Of a stretch of DNA of 64,000 bases, positions 45,541 through 57,965 are shown one piece after another. Origin of the DNA: Poecilobothrus nobilitatus (taxonomy: Eukaryota > Arthropoda > Insecta > Diptera > Dolichopodidae); contig OX352773.1 in the NCBI GenBank assembly GCA_947095535.1, positions 91,980,670 through 92,044,669 on the forward strand. Reading direction: 5' to 3'. The notes beneath the pieces are model-generated. The model had not been told where the DNA came from, ran no database searches, and worked only from the letters and a program-made list of their open reading frames with translations. The position numbers and the translations under genes are program-made. Each line of letters starts with the position of its first letter. The stretch's first letter is position 1.

Positions 45541-48109
45541 AGATTGAGTTATAATTAAATATTTTATGTTTTAATTATTTAATATAATATTATTTTTTAG
45601 TCAATTTCCTTGAAAATAAAAAACACATGATATGTTTTAAATGATGCTGACCATTATTTTGGTATAACTACCGAAATAAAATCATTAAATTATTAAACAA
45701 AAAAAAAAACAAATAAATTTTATTTTGAAAGATTGTGTTTTAGATTAAGAGTTAATACTGTTGTCCTTTTTTTTTATACCAAAATAAATGGATAAAGTGA
45801 CATTCATTCAAAATAAACTGACAATCCGTAATCAAAAGTATCATCGCAAAATTAAAATAATTTGATTTAAAAATAAAAATCACTTTCTTTTGTGAACATT
45901 TCAATTGTCAAATAAAACTTCAATTACTTAAGGATAAATAATAAGAAAAAAAGCAAAAAGAAAGAGATAGACAACCAAAAAAAAGGATAATTTATACCTA
46001 TTGTTTTCTAACAATCTGTATCTGTATCTCTGCTTTTCTTTGTGTATAAATCAAACTAATAAAATCCACTTCAAACTTGGAAGATGTTTTCTTTTTATTT
46101 CCGGTTCAAAGAGTAAAAGTGACCTCCTAATCACGACGTTTTGATCTCCAGACTTTTTTAATCCTAAACTTTTTCATTGTTTTTCATTTTTTTTTAAGAA
46201 CTTATACGGAAACAAACGAACAAAAAGATCTTGAAAAGGAAAAGAAAAGGATAATATTTAAAAAAAAAAAAAAAGAAAGCGACATTCATAAAAATAAAAT
46301 CAAAGTAGGTATGACAGTTAATAAAAATCGCCGAAAAATACCGTGTAAAAAAGAATAATAAAAGTTAAAATGGAAATCAAAAATAATGTCATATTTTATA
46401 ATTTATTATAGATTGGGTAAATTCATAATAATGGGTTTAATGTGGTAAAGTATTATCGAATTTGAATTTTAATTTGACAAAGAAACTATGACTTATGACC
46501 CTTATGAGTAGCAGAATATAGTGGGATAGAGTACATCAAGGTACAGAGTTTTGATTTAAATATTCTTTTGTTACTTTCAAGTTCTAGAAAACATGACATT
46601 AGCAATATTGGGACATATTGACCCTTTTAAGAACAATATTTTAAGCTGTCGAGAACAGGTAACAACCAATGTATCTAAAGTCTAAACTGTGTAAGTTCAA
46701 AAGTTCACCTTTTTCGTGGTTTGCAGTAGTCATGGATCAAAAAAATGAAAGGAGACCACCCAGCTATATAATTTCTAAACAACGAAAAATTTCGATAATA
46801 TTAAATAGATAATAAATAGTTATTCGGGTACCAAAGAAAAAAACAGGGGAGTGTTTGAATAATAGGAGAAAAATAATAGTGTTTGAATTAAATTTTAATT
46901 TTTTATGAAACACCGTGAGAAATTTAATCCATAATACTTTTATTTCAAAATTAGCCCTTTTTAATAAAAAAAACATTAAAACTGATCATAAAAAGAAAGT
47001 CTATAAAATGATTGAAAGATAAAAAATTAAAGAAAAACAGACTGAAAATTTTTGCTTTTTGTCCATTTTTTTTTTTGGCTATTATTGAAAGCTGTTAAGT
47101 ATCTAAAAGGACATTTGAAATGACAAATGATATTAATTTGAAAATTTAATATTGAAAGTTTTGAGAGGAGCAAAAAAAAAAACACCAAACAATAAAAAAA
47201 TATGAAAAAAAAAATAAAATTTATGACACTAAGAGAAGGAAAAAAAGACTGTGTTCACTTTTTTATAACAAAATATGAATCGTTTTTTGTTGTTTTTTAA
47301 TATTAAATCTTTTTTAATTCCGTTTACAAGACAAATAACTGTCATAATAAAATTATAAATTTACATATAAGAAAAAAAAAAGATTATTTTTCTTTTTTTA
47401 TTTTGCCTAGAAATGTTGAATAAAGTAATGGAAAACACGGTTAAAGTGTTTAATAACAAATTTCTACACTAAGAAGTTTGTTTTGTTTTAAAGTTTAGAG
47501 AATGGAAGGATTATGTAACTTTAAGACAGTGCATTTTATTTATTTTAACTGTTATAATTTAAAAGACTTAATATGTATTTACAGTGCCTACCTAAAATTT
47601 ACAGTGGATTTTTTTAATTTCAACTTTTTTGGAATTCTTAGATCCGCTTTTTGATTCAATATATGTCAGAATTTTAAAATTAAATTCTTAATTCTTTCAT
47701 AAAACTACATTTAAATTGTGAATTACAACATTTTTCTTTATGTATCCGTATTTGTACAATTTTCAAGAACTCGTTATTCTAAATCCAAATATTATCTTGC
47801 CACATATAACAAAAACATATCCTTAACACAAGACATAGTTAAATACAAAATCTGGATTTCGATCATTTGTTTGTGGAAAGCAGTCGCTATAATGCTTTGA
47901 TAATGAAATATGCCATTAAAAATATCTATTATCACTTATTATTGCTTTATCACCTATCACCTATCAGGATTTAGTTCTTTTGGAATTTGGTTTTTAGATT
48001 GCGGAATCCTCAAAAATCCTAGAAGATCTTAGGAGATATCTTTTACTTCTTTAACATATCTTTTAACTTTCCCCTCCATGTGAGTTATTATGTTATCTAG
48101 GATAATAGA
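45541..48109. other. AT-rich stretch
   Basis: No gene or repeat family recognised. Short frames are composition artefacts. Confidence 0.5.
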
Positions 48110-48370
48110 GTTCTTATTCAATGATGATAACAACCTGATGAGATGGGTTTAGTCTTTCATAACAAAAAAATGTATACCATTTCTCCTGAAGATTATGTGA
48201 AGATCTTGCTTAGTAAAGAAGATGATGATGGGCTACCATTTTTGCTGAAGATTATCTTAAAACCTCACTTAGTAGAGAAGATAATGATGATGTAGGGGTA
48301 CTTATTCAATGATGATGACCACTCGGTTACAAGGATTTAGTTTTTCATAACACGAGAATGTATACCAATC
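48110..48370 (+). repeat. Nested tandem duplication
   Basis: An inner pair of about 60 bp (48176-48234 and 48236-48297) shares ACCATTT, CTGAAGATTAT, CTTAGTA.AGAAGAT and ATGATG. An outer pair shares TTATTCAATGATGAT, GATTTAGT.TTTCATAAC and AATGTATACCA (48115-48181 and 48302-48369). Family unknown. Confidence 0.8.
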
Positions 48371-48637
48371 TGCATACTGGCATGTTATTGCAACGTGCGG
48401 CATGCTAAAAATAATAAATACAAATATAAAGAAACTTGATTAGAATCACACGATTGTAATCGAGTTGTTTTTGCAAGTCAGCGTTCACAAAATTTGATTG
48501 TTTAATATAATAATAAAGTACAGTTGTACAATTAATAAAATAATCTAATTATGCAATTTGCTTATGTAACGATATGTTTCTTCAATCAGATTGTTAATAA
48601 GTCCTTTTCAATAAATTTAAACGAATATAAATAAAAC
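48371..48637. other. AT-rich spacer
   Basis: Nothing recognised. Confidence 0.4.
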
Positions 48638-49052
48638 GGGAACCGGACAGTTGGCAACTTCATTTGGCAACTGGACAGATAGCAAAAGACTTTTCGCAAA
48701 AGAGACACTTAACAAAATGACATTTAGCAAAATGGGCAGTTAGCACAAGGACATTTAACAACAGGGTACTTTGCAATTTGAATACTTAACAATTTTTACA
48801 ACTGGACACTTCGCAACTTGGACCCTTAACTTATTAAGTAAGAATAAATTGTTATTATTTTTAATTCTTTTAACATTTAGACATTTGGCAACTTTTATTT
48901 GGTTTTCAAATGTTTAGTTTCCAGTTGTAAATGTCGTTTTGCTAACTGTCCATTTTGCTAAATGTCTTTTTGTTAAGTGTCTCTTTTGCGAAATGTCTAC
49001 TAATCAAATGTCCAGTTGCCATGTGTAAGTTGTTGCCAAGTGTACCGTACCC
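48638..49052. mobile_element. Foldback-like element with arms of about 15-bp units
   Basis: The left arm (about 48638-48830) is a chain of some twelve units with consensus GGACATTTAGCAA, for example GACAGATAGCAA, GACTTTTCGCAA, GACACTTAACAA and GACATTTAGCAA. The right arm (about 48880-49052) is the reverse complement of such a chain. About 50 bp in each arm (CGCAAAAGAGACACTTAACA and on to GGCAGTTAGCA) match nearly perfectly. The termini are similar: GGGAACCGGACAGTTGGCAA on the left and GGGTACGGTACACTTGGCAA on the right, read inward. Arms built of short repeats are characteristic of Drosophila Foldback (FB)-type elements. No transposase is present, and membership of that group is inference. Confidence 0.75.
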
Positions 49053-52000
49053 AACTAAAATGTTTTGCAGATGAATCGAAACGACATAAAGTTAAAACAT
49101 TCATATAATTATTTTTAATTACAAAAAGAATCATAAATTTGGAATCTTCTACCTACTTAGAATCTTTAGAGCATTTATAGACGCTTTCTAGGTATTACAA
49201 CAATAAAAACTTTTATGTCAAAATTCGTTTATAATAGAAAATTAATTTTATATGAAACTTAAATTGAAATATTTTTAAAATAATCCACAAAAAAATTCTT
49301 ACTCAACACTTTAACTCTAAAAAAAAATAATTTTTTCATTTAATTCCACGCTTCTTATATAACTATAAATATATTTTTTTCTATCTTTTTACTTTTACTC
49401 TTTTTTGTATTTATTTTATATAGTGATAAGTGATAACATTTTAAATATGTAGATGTATGCAAGTAATAGCAGTTAATTAAGTTTAACTTTCATAAATTTT
49501 CTTTTCGTTTTTCCAAATTACTTTATTATATAAAGTAGTGAAAAGAAAAAGGAACTAAGAAAAATATTTTATTCTTATTGTATTTCATGAAAAAAGGATA
49601 CAATACATCTGGGGAAGAAGAATCCATAATACACTCACACACACACTCAAATAAATAGAAAAAAGTTAAAATCTTAACAAATATTCTAAACATGATAATA
49701 AGTGTACTTTTTATTCTATTCTGTTTATGAATTCCTTTATTTTTTCATAGTTTTCCCAATATTTTTTTTTATTCTTTTTTTGTTTTTTTTTTTTGTTTTA
49801 TATACATAAATAATTTATGAAATGCTAATACATAATGTACCGTTATTATTCTTATTTAATATTTTTATATATGCAACTTTTACTGATTCATTTTCACGTT
49901 TTGTGATTTTTTTTTTTAATTTTTCTCCTTTTTTTTTTGTTTTTTTTTTGTTAGTCTTTAGAACTTATCGTCATTTTGTTTTTATTTTTGTTTTATTGTT
50001 TATTCATTCAAATGTTAATTTAAATGAAAAAATTGCAGTGTTGTATTCTAGGAACAAAGATGATTTCATAAAATGTAACATATAACAAAAGAAGTATTTT
50101 ACTTTTCTACTTCCATTTTTAAATGCATTTTTCCATTTTGTTTATATTTAAAGTTAATTCAATCATTCAAAGTAAAATCTTATTACTTGTTGAAAGTTAA
50201 GACATTTTAGAAATTAAATGATAATTAGTTAAAAGTTCTACAAAGTGCTTAAAGTCAGTTTATTTAAAAACGTAGTCGAGCTTTTAATAACTGCTTACTT
50301 ACGTCTGTTAATATTTGTTCAATAATTTTAAAATGCTACAATAGTTTTTTTTTTTTCAAAAACTAATTTAAAGTAATTGGTTTGAAAATGTGGAACGTAT
50401 TTTAATTTAAAATTTTTTTTAAAATTTTAGCCAACTACTGGCAAAAGTTTATAAAAAATCTCTACAAATATAATTTAAATAGTTACTTACTTTTAAAATT
50501 TATATGTTCAATGTCTATAGTTAATACACAAAAGTTTAAAAGCAACAATTAAATTTATTATCCATTCCATACGGCATGCATACGCACTTGTTGAACTGAT
50601 AAAGTTGTAACAGTTAAACCTTTACAGTCACTAGTGATCATACATTACAATCAAACATCATGTCATGTTATGTCATCACATCAACAATCATGTTTGAAAT
50701 TGACAATCAACTTTCTTTTATATTGGTTTAATAACGCGATTTTTTCAATGTCAAATTAAAACTGTATACATAATTCAGTTTCAATTTACTCTCAAACGCA
50801 TGCGGTTGTGATTTTATGCAAAATTTATTTTTTAAATTAAATAAAACAAAGTTTTTTTTAAATGTTTTTGTATATTATATTATGTATATGTATACATTAA
50901 TTATATTATTTATTACATAAGAAACGGCTATTTTTAATTAAATAAAAAAAAAAGTGAAATAAATATGTTTTTTTTTATTTGGTTAATACCGTACGGTAAA
51001 AATGTCAATGTCAAAAATGTGTTATGGAGAGAAAAAAAGATGTTCAAGAGAAATTTTATATAGAAATTCATTTCAACATCGTAATGAATGGTTATATTAT
51101 ACTATGTTATAATGGATTAACAAGGATTACAAGAATGAGTTAACTAAGGTTAGTATTTTAATGTTTTGGGTGTAAGATAGAAATTAGTTTATATAAATTT
51201 AATAAGAGATGAACTGAATTAAATTGATATGGTACTGAAATTGGTACTCTATTGACAGAGTAACTGTTAAATGTGTCCATTCATATTGTGTTCATGTACT
51301 TTAAAAAATAAATAATCATTATTACAAATATACTGTAATCCCAATTTTTAATTATACAGATAAAAATGTTATTCTTTTTAGTTTATGTTGTATTTACAAT
51401 TACAAAGAAAGCTGTTTTCAAAAATTCTTATTCTTTACATGTTTTTCCATTAAATCGAATCAAAATTGATCAATCTAAAACAAAAACCAAATTTTATGTT
51501 ATAATATTTACAATAAATTCAATAAATTTTTAACTAAATCGAACAAAAGTTCATTCGTATATAAATAAATCTTATTAAAACCAAATTTAAAAATACAAAA
51601 AAGGCATAATTTATATTTTTTTGGTTGAAACAGGTTCCTTTTATTCCTTAATTTCAATCCTGATCAAGTAACATTTTAATCATTATCATATATTAATACC
51701 CTTAAACTGCAAAAAATCTAAAAGAAAAAAAAATTTAGTACATAAACTCTCAATAAATTTTTTACAAATATTTTTCTAACATTATTTTTTATTTTTCTCA
51801 ATTTACATTTTTTTTTTAATACTATATCTAAGGTTAAGGTACCAGGGAAAATGTGCATTTCTTACCTAAAAGACAGAAAACTGTATCATTTAAGGCATAA
51901 TTTATTCTATATCAAAAAGAAAAATAGAGAGAAAAAGAAAAAAAACCATTTTTCTTTTTTTTCTTCACATTATTTTTTTCCCCCTACAAAAGATTTTAGT

Positions 52001-53095
52001 GCTTCATTATTTCGATAATATTTTGAAAGATGATCTCAATATTATACGATATTAATATTTTCTCTTGAAATTATTACATGGAATACTTTTCTATTATATC
52101 TAAATATATATTTACAGTTTTAATATACAGAGTGTTTCACATTTAATAAATGTGCTTTTAATTGTCCAGACTAAACGGTTTGTTAAATTGATTTCAAAAC
52201 TTACAGAAGTATTCTCCCATGTCAAAGGAATTTTCTTCATTAATTTGGTTCCGATTTATTTATACGTTGCGCTGACCTTTCTTTTCAAAAAAAATTTATA
52301 CCATCGAATTGTGTTCATTTTTACAGCGCTCTATGGCCATAATTGTAATAAAAGCCAAAAACAAATTTTTATTAAGTTAATCTAATGAAGATTTATTCAT
52401 CTTTCCGTTGTCTTATTTACACGCTTTAATGGATTGACTACAAATTTTGTATAAATAGTCTCACTAGATTCACTAAATTACAATGCATTAACCCGTTTCG
52501 GCACATCAATCTATAAAATAAATTGTTGCAAGCGATTTTTAGCGACAGATTTGTTTGCTAAAAAAGTAAAGGAATCCGACTTTGTACTGCAAAATATATT
52601 TTTATTTATATGTATAATATAAAATCTTGTTGCATGATGCGTTATGATGTTCTTTTTCTCAGAATATATTGACCACAAGATGTAATAATGCGATTGAAAT
52701 AATATTGGGTATGACGCTTTTACATTTTTTAAATAAAAACCATTTCTGTGAATAGCAAGTATGGTGCATTATTATCTGGAACAGAAAAAAAAAATATTTT
52801 ATATTTATTTGAGTGCATTTAATTTAGTTCTTAAACGATTTTGGTTAATTAACTGGGCTAATCTTATATGTGTCATATATGACACTCTTATATGCCAAAA
52901 TCTTGCATACAAAATATTACTTTTGAAAATGTCTCAAAACAAAATCATTTTTCCGAAATCTAAAGAAGAAAAAAATCAGAGAAAAAAATCAAATTGGAGA
53001 AAATCTTGCATGTTACATATTAATTATGTCACAACAAAATATTTAAAAAAGTGGTGGCTCCCGCCCGAAACCTCCACTAAACAAATGATTGATAT
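49053..53095. other. AT-rich stretch
   Basis: No credible gene. The frame at 49822-50085 is Phe-rich through T runs. From 52130 the sequence is less homopolymeric (AGAGTGTTTCAC near 52131), but no matching inverted end or coding pattern was found. Confidence 0.45.
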
Positions 53096-53700
53096 CCTGA
53101 TTTTAAAACCATTTCTAAAATCTTTCCTAATTATTTTTTTTACATACATATTTCATGTTACATAATAATTTTATAGCAATAATTTATAAAAATAGTACAT
53201 TTTCTAAAAACTTTGAAAAAACGTTATCATAAATTTTTTTAAATTAACCTCCGTATTAATTAAAAACAACTTTTTTTTAAAAATATTCTAGAAAAAGACC
53301 GGTATGAGAAAAAATTTAATATTTTTATGTTAATTCAATTTTTTTTTAGCCACAGTATATAAATATTATGGAAAAAGCGTCAATGCTGATTTTGAAACCA
53401 ACTTTAAAATCCTTCATAGTTCAGAATTTCAATATATAAAAATTCTGAAAAAAGTCTAAAACCGTGATTTTGACACCAACTCTAAAATTCTTCTTAACTA
53501 TTTGTTTATATATGTACATACGTTCTTTAAGAACAAAGTAACAATCTATTTTTCTTTAAAAAATATGTATGTATTTTGCACGATTTTCTCCGTGAAAGAT
53601 TTTGTAATGCATGATTTTAGGAAGATAGATTTTATAATGCAAGATAAAAAAAAAGCAAGATTTTGTCGTAGGTGGTTTTCGGTGTACACGATTGTGATTC
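53096..53700 (+). repeat. Scattered local repeats of two kinds
   Basis: The phrase TGATTTTGAAACCAACTTTA with TAAAATCCTTC occurs in variants at about 53096, 53378 and 53466. From 53538 to 53665 a separate 15-bp-like rhythm appears (GATTTTGTAATGCAT, GATTTTAGGAAGATA, GATTTTATAATGCAA). Neither has a known family. The open frame at 52761-53165 overlaps the first copy and gives no recognisable protein. Confidence 0.5.
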
Positions 53701-53868
53701 GCTCCCTAATTAACTCTTAAACAATTTTAATGAAATTCTTATTCATTCTTTTATTACTTACTTTGTAAGCAAATGCTTCTTATCCATTTGTTTTCTTAAC
53801 TTAATTGTTTCGTTTTTTTCATAATCAAAGATCTTTGTTATCCTTTCACAGCAGGACATCTTATAAAT

Positions 53869-53930
53869 ATACTTACATGTATTAACATAATAATACATAC
53901 GTGTTAATATGTATATATACATGTAAGTAT
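53869..53930. repeat. Hairpin with 14-bp perfect outer stem
   Basis: ATACTTACATGTAT (53869-53882) pairs with ATACATGTAAGTAT (53917-53930). A second stem, TTAACAT with GTGTTAA, lies inside. Confidence 0.85.
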
Positions 53931-54178
53931 CAAAGCACTACTATGTTTTTTTTTTTAAAATGGTTCAAAAACCATAAGTTATTAAATAAAAAATTTTTTT
54001 TTTTGTGAAATAATAAAAATGATAGTACTATTATTATTATAACCATAGCTCAAGGATATTTAAGAATATTCGACAAATCAAACAAAGAAAATGTAGTAAG
54101 TGAAACAGAAGATGAAAGAAAGAGTCAGAGAAAGTATAATGAAAATTTTATCTATTCATAATATATATAATCTTAAAA

Positions 54179-54183
<5 letters not shown>

Positions 54184-54230
<47 letters not shown>
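54184..54230. repeat. (TA)n microsatellite
   Basis: About 23 uninterrupted TA units, continuing imperfectly to 54242. Confidence 0.97.
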
Positions 54231-54237
<7 letters not shown>

Positions 54238-54242
54238 TATAT

Positions 54243-55519
54243 AAAAAGAAAATAACAAAATGACCATAATAATATTTAGAATAATTTTGCCTTAAGGCTA
54301 AAATAAACAAGAGTTGATATCATATACCTTAAAAACGTGAATGACCAACAAAAAGAATAAAAACTGTATATTGAAATATGTAATATCAATCCGTAAGGTA
54401 TAAAATACCTTCATAAATTCAAAAAATAAAGAAAAAAAATATATATAATATTTTATAACCAAATTGAATCGATAAATGAACTAATATTATGCAATGATAT
54501 ATAGAGGCACATACATACAAACATATATATATTTATTTTAAACATATGTATACAACTACCAGCTTAAAGGTTGTAAACCAAAAACCAAGAAATCTTACAT
54601 AATATTATTTGATTTAGATAAAGGAAGAAAATGTAATTTAAATTTATTTTTGTGAAATCAAAACAATACAAAATTGATAACAAAAAAAAAAAAAAAAACA
54701 TTAAAATTTTATTTTCAGATACCTATGTAAATGTCATATGTAATACAATAAACATTATGTCATATGTAAACAATAAACAGTGAAAACTTGACACAAATTC
54801 AAAGAATATTTAAATTTTAAATGAATATAATTTTAAGTTAAATTTTTATTTATGTAAAATTTGAAAAAAGGACATGATTAGAAAACTAAATTCCATTATA
54901 GACAAAAAGAAGAAATAAGAATTCATTTCACAAATCATTTAAAAATATTGAAATTGAACCCGTTTTAAGAATAAATATTTTTTTGCTTCGCTAAGATATT
55001 TTAAGTTGTTTTTTAGATCTTTATTTTTCCTTTTTTTTTTTTGCAAATTTCAAATATTTTAACAAAGAAGTAAATTTTGTAATTTAAGTTTTACAAAAAA
55101 AACAAAAAAAAATTGCAAGTCATGAAATTACCATTTTCTACGGTAAAAACTTTCTATACAATCATTTTCTGTACGAAACGGCACTATCATTTTTGAAATA
55201 TGCACTTATAAAAAAAAATGTCTAAAAAGTTTTCTTTTTTATTTACGAGTTTAAATTCGTTTAAAAAGAAATAAAATTGCAATTTCTCAAAAAGTTTTTA
55301 AACCTTTCTTTTAAAATAATTTTTTTTTCGCAGTTTAAAATTACAAAAATAAAATATAAAAAAGGATTTAAAGATTTTTTAAATATTTAAAAACAACTGG
55401 TTAAACAGTTAGTTTGTAACCATCTTTACTTTTTTATTACTTCATTCTTCTGTAAAACTTTGAAAACTCTTCTGTAACACTAAAAGAATACTCTCATGGT
55501 AGTGTTAATATTATATTAT
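54243..55519. other. AT-rich stretch
   Basis: Nothing recognised. Confidence 0.5.
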
Positions 55520-55733
55520 GGGGTCTCGGTGGCCTAGTGGGTAAGAGCGTAAAATACGCGCGGATAGTGGGTAAAATACGCTGTAAACACCGAGGGAGTA
55601 TGGATTTGAATCCCACACACGTCGTAAGAGTAGTTCCCCCTTACGACATGTACAGCCACGCCTAAAAAGGAAAGGTTGTGTAATTTCCTTGTTAGATTTA
55701 TGTGGCAGGGAAAAGCACTAAAAAAAAAAAAAA
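55520..55733 (+). mobile_element. tRNA-derived SINE, copy 3 (internal duplication)
   Basis: GGGGTCTCGG, then box A TGGCCTAGTGGGTAAGAGC. The part TAGTGGGTAA...AAATACGC occurs twice (about 55536-55560 and 55567-55585). Box B is degenerate (GTATGGATTTGAATCCCACA). The 3' part is GTCGTAAGAGTAGTTCCCC, GGAAAGGTTGTGTAATTTCC, TTTATGTGGCAGGGAAAAGC and A13. Same family as 28434 with independent mutations. Confidence 0.9.
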
Positions 55734-57779
55734 TACATATTAAGTATTACGACATATAATTACTACTTAATTTTTTTTTTTATATGATCTGACCAAGGTT
55801 TCTATCCAAGATCCTCCGATAGAAAAGCTGGCGAATTAACAAAAAAGTCAGATAAACTAATCTCTTGTTTATTTACGTCTTTATCCTTTTTAATTCCTTT
55901 ACATCTATATTTTTTTTCCAATTTTTTTTTTTTTTAAACAACAGACAACAAAACTAAATTTTAAAAAATAAAATATTTTGGATAACAAAAATCTGCATTT
56001 AAATGAATAAAATAAAACAAAATATAAAAATTTTTTTTAAATTATTGCGGTTTAAATCTTTTACAGATAATTAAATGTTCAAGTAAATAAAAAAAGGACC
56101 TTCTCTTCATCATATCATATCAAAACAAAAAAAAATACACACATATTTTTTATGATATTTTGTTATTCTTTTTTTCGATTTTGCAGAACCATGGAGGAAA
56201 CGGCGAAATTATAATTCATCCTTTTTCCTAATGTATATATGTATTTTGTTATTTTTTTTTTTTGTGTGAATTTAGATTAGGCGTTTATTGTATTAATGAC
56301 CCGTATTTTTACGCATAAAAATTAAAAACGTGTCTAAAATATTTACAAAAAACGATCAAAACCCAAAGTAGTCCTTAAATTTTTTTTTTAATATTATACT
56401 TATGAAAGAATGTATGAGAGTAAAGTATTTTTACATTCATTCTTAATTTTAATTTTTTATATGGAAAATTTAAGAAATTTCTAATACAATTCAGAATTGC
56501 AAACAAGAAAATGATTTTAATTGGAACGACCACAATTTTAATGTAGGTAGATGCTTGTATTGGAATATTAAAAATACTTCCTTCAACCTAGCCAGATTTA
56601 TTGAATTATTCATAATGGTGTGCAATCTTCAGTTTTTTATATTTCACATTTTATTCTTATCTTTCTCCGCTATAAGGTTACTAGGGCTGGCCAACACATA
56701 ATACCGCAAAGATCCCAAGCGGCATTCTCTTTACATCAAAATGTCTAAATTCATAGTAGGGGTTGGATTTATTACGCAATTCTATCCGTTTTAATTTAGT
56801 AAAGTTTTGCTATAACACCTTTAAAATAAAGGCATGAGAGCTAAAGGATGTTATAATGTATGCTTGATCATCTGCTATTGCTATTTTTATTTCTTGTACT
56901 ACCAGTACTACCATTGAATGTTATATTTTTTGATTGTAGTTTTTAAAATTTTTAATATCGCTATTTTTTACGGTATTTTTAACAAAAAAATACTCAAAGC
57001 GCAAATTAAAAAAACATAAAATTTAACATGTAGTCACACATATATATAAATGTTCATGTTGAATAATCATGGAGAAGGAAAACATTAAAAATGGAGAATT
57101 AAACAATTATAAGGTCATGGTTTCATTATTTTTTTTTTTTTGTGTAAAAAGTAAAACAATAACAAGGTAATATGTAAAATCAAGGGTTCTAAAAACGCAT
57201 GCACATTTCTGAAAAGAAATTTGTGGAAAATTCAAAGAGGTTTTCTTTAATTTTATAAAACTGTTATTCAATTATAAGAAATGTGCTTCACACAGGCTGG
57301 AATAGAATGCACTCTTACATTTTATTATTAAAAACTACGTGGCTAGTATCCATTATTTAGTATTCCATCATAAATGATGGAAGTAAAATAACTTTTAGTT
57401 TTTTTTTTTAGGTACTTTCACCACATTTTCACAAAAAGTATAATTTAAAGAAAGGGATCGGTAATGTTTATGTGGTTTTTGATACTTTGTTGCAGAGCAA
57501 TGTTATTGGAAAAGCCGTTGATGCAATTAAACTCTTTCAATAAAAACCACTACTGGAGTTCTTATCATTAATCTGATCAAGTTTCACTTATAATAAATAA
57601 ACAATGACAAAAAATGGTTTGTAAATTCTGATCTTGTATTTACCAAGAATTTCTTATCAAATATATTTCGCAATCTGATTATTAAAAAGTATGTAAAGTG
57701 GTTAGAGTCCCAGTTGTTTGAAAATTGTAGGATGTCATTTTCTGACTTCCTACAGCCTTTAAACAAATAGATAACATTT
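55734..57779. other. AT-rich stretch
   Basis: No gene recognised. A GC-richer patch at 56670-56790 is discussed under rejected items. Around 57185-57215 the words CTAAAAACGCATGCACATTTC faintly recall the tail end of a B element, whose head lies at 57780-57965. Confidence 0.4.
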
Positions 57780-57965
57780 TCCTAGGAAGCCTATATATAT
57801 CGTAAAGTTTTTTCTCGAAAATTAATTTTCTTATTAGATTTTTTCTTGACTAACATTTCATATTTTCAAACCCATCTTTATTTCAAAAGATCTAAAAGTA
57901 AACAGGCGGGCAGAAAGACAGAGTAAAACTAATAAGCACTTTTTTTTTAAATTTTTTTCTTAAGA
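57780..57965 (-). mobile_element. Subfamily B head remnant
   Basis: TCTAAAAGTAAACAGGCGGG, CAGAAAGACAGAGTAAAACT and AATAAGCACTTTTTTT follow the order of the B head at 6180-6250 (GTAAACAGACGG, GAAAGAGTGAAACTAATAAGC). The distal stem is lost. Confidence 0.55.

Noticed and set aside
52131..52560. Possible DNA transposon end (AGAGTGTTTCAC)
   Set aside because: No inverted partner was found downstream and no transposase motif is readable.
52761..53165. 134-codon plus-strand frame, the second longest non-repeat frame
   Set aside because: No recognisable domain, AT-driven Lys/Ile/Leu/Asn composition, and it overlaps a locally repeated phrase. A conserved short gene cannot be excluded, but nothing supports one.
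54184..54242. Origin or promoter TATA region
   Set aside because: A long (TA)n microsatellite; no further evidence for a functional site.
56670..56790. GC-richer patch suggesting a minus-strand LINE segment between RT and RNase H
   Set aside because: Only a few residues fit after assuming shifts, which is too weak to call.
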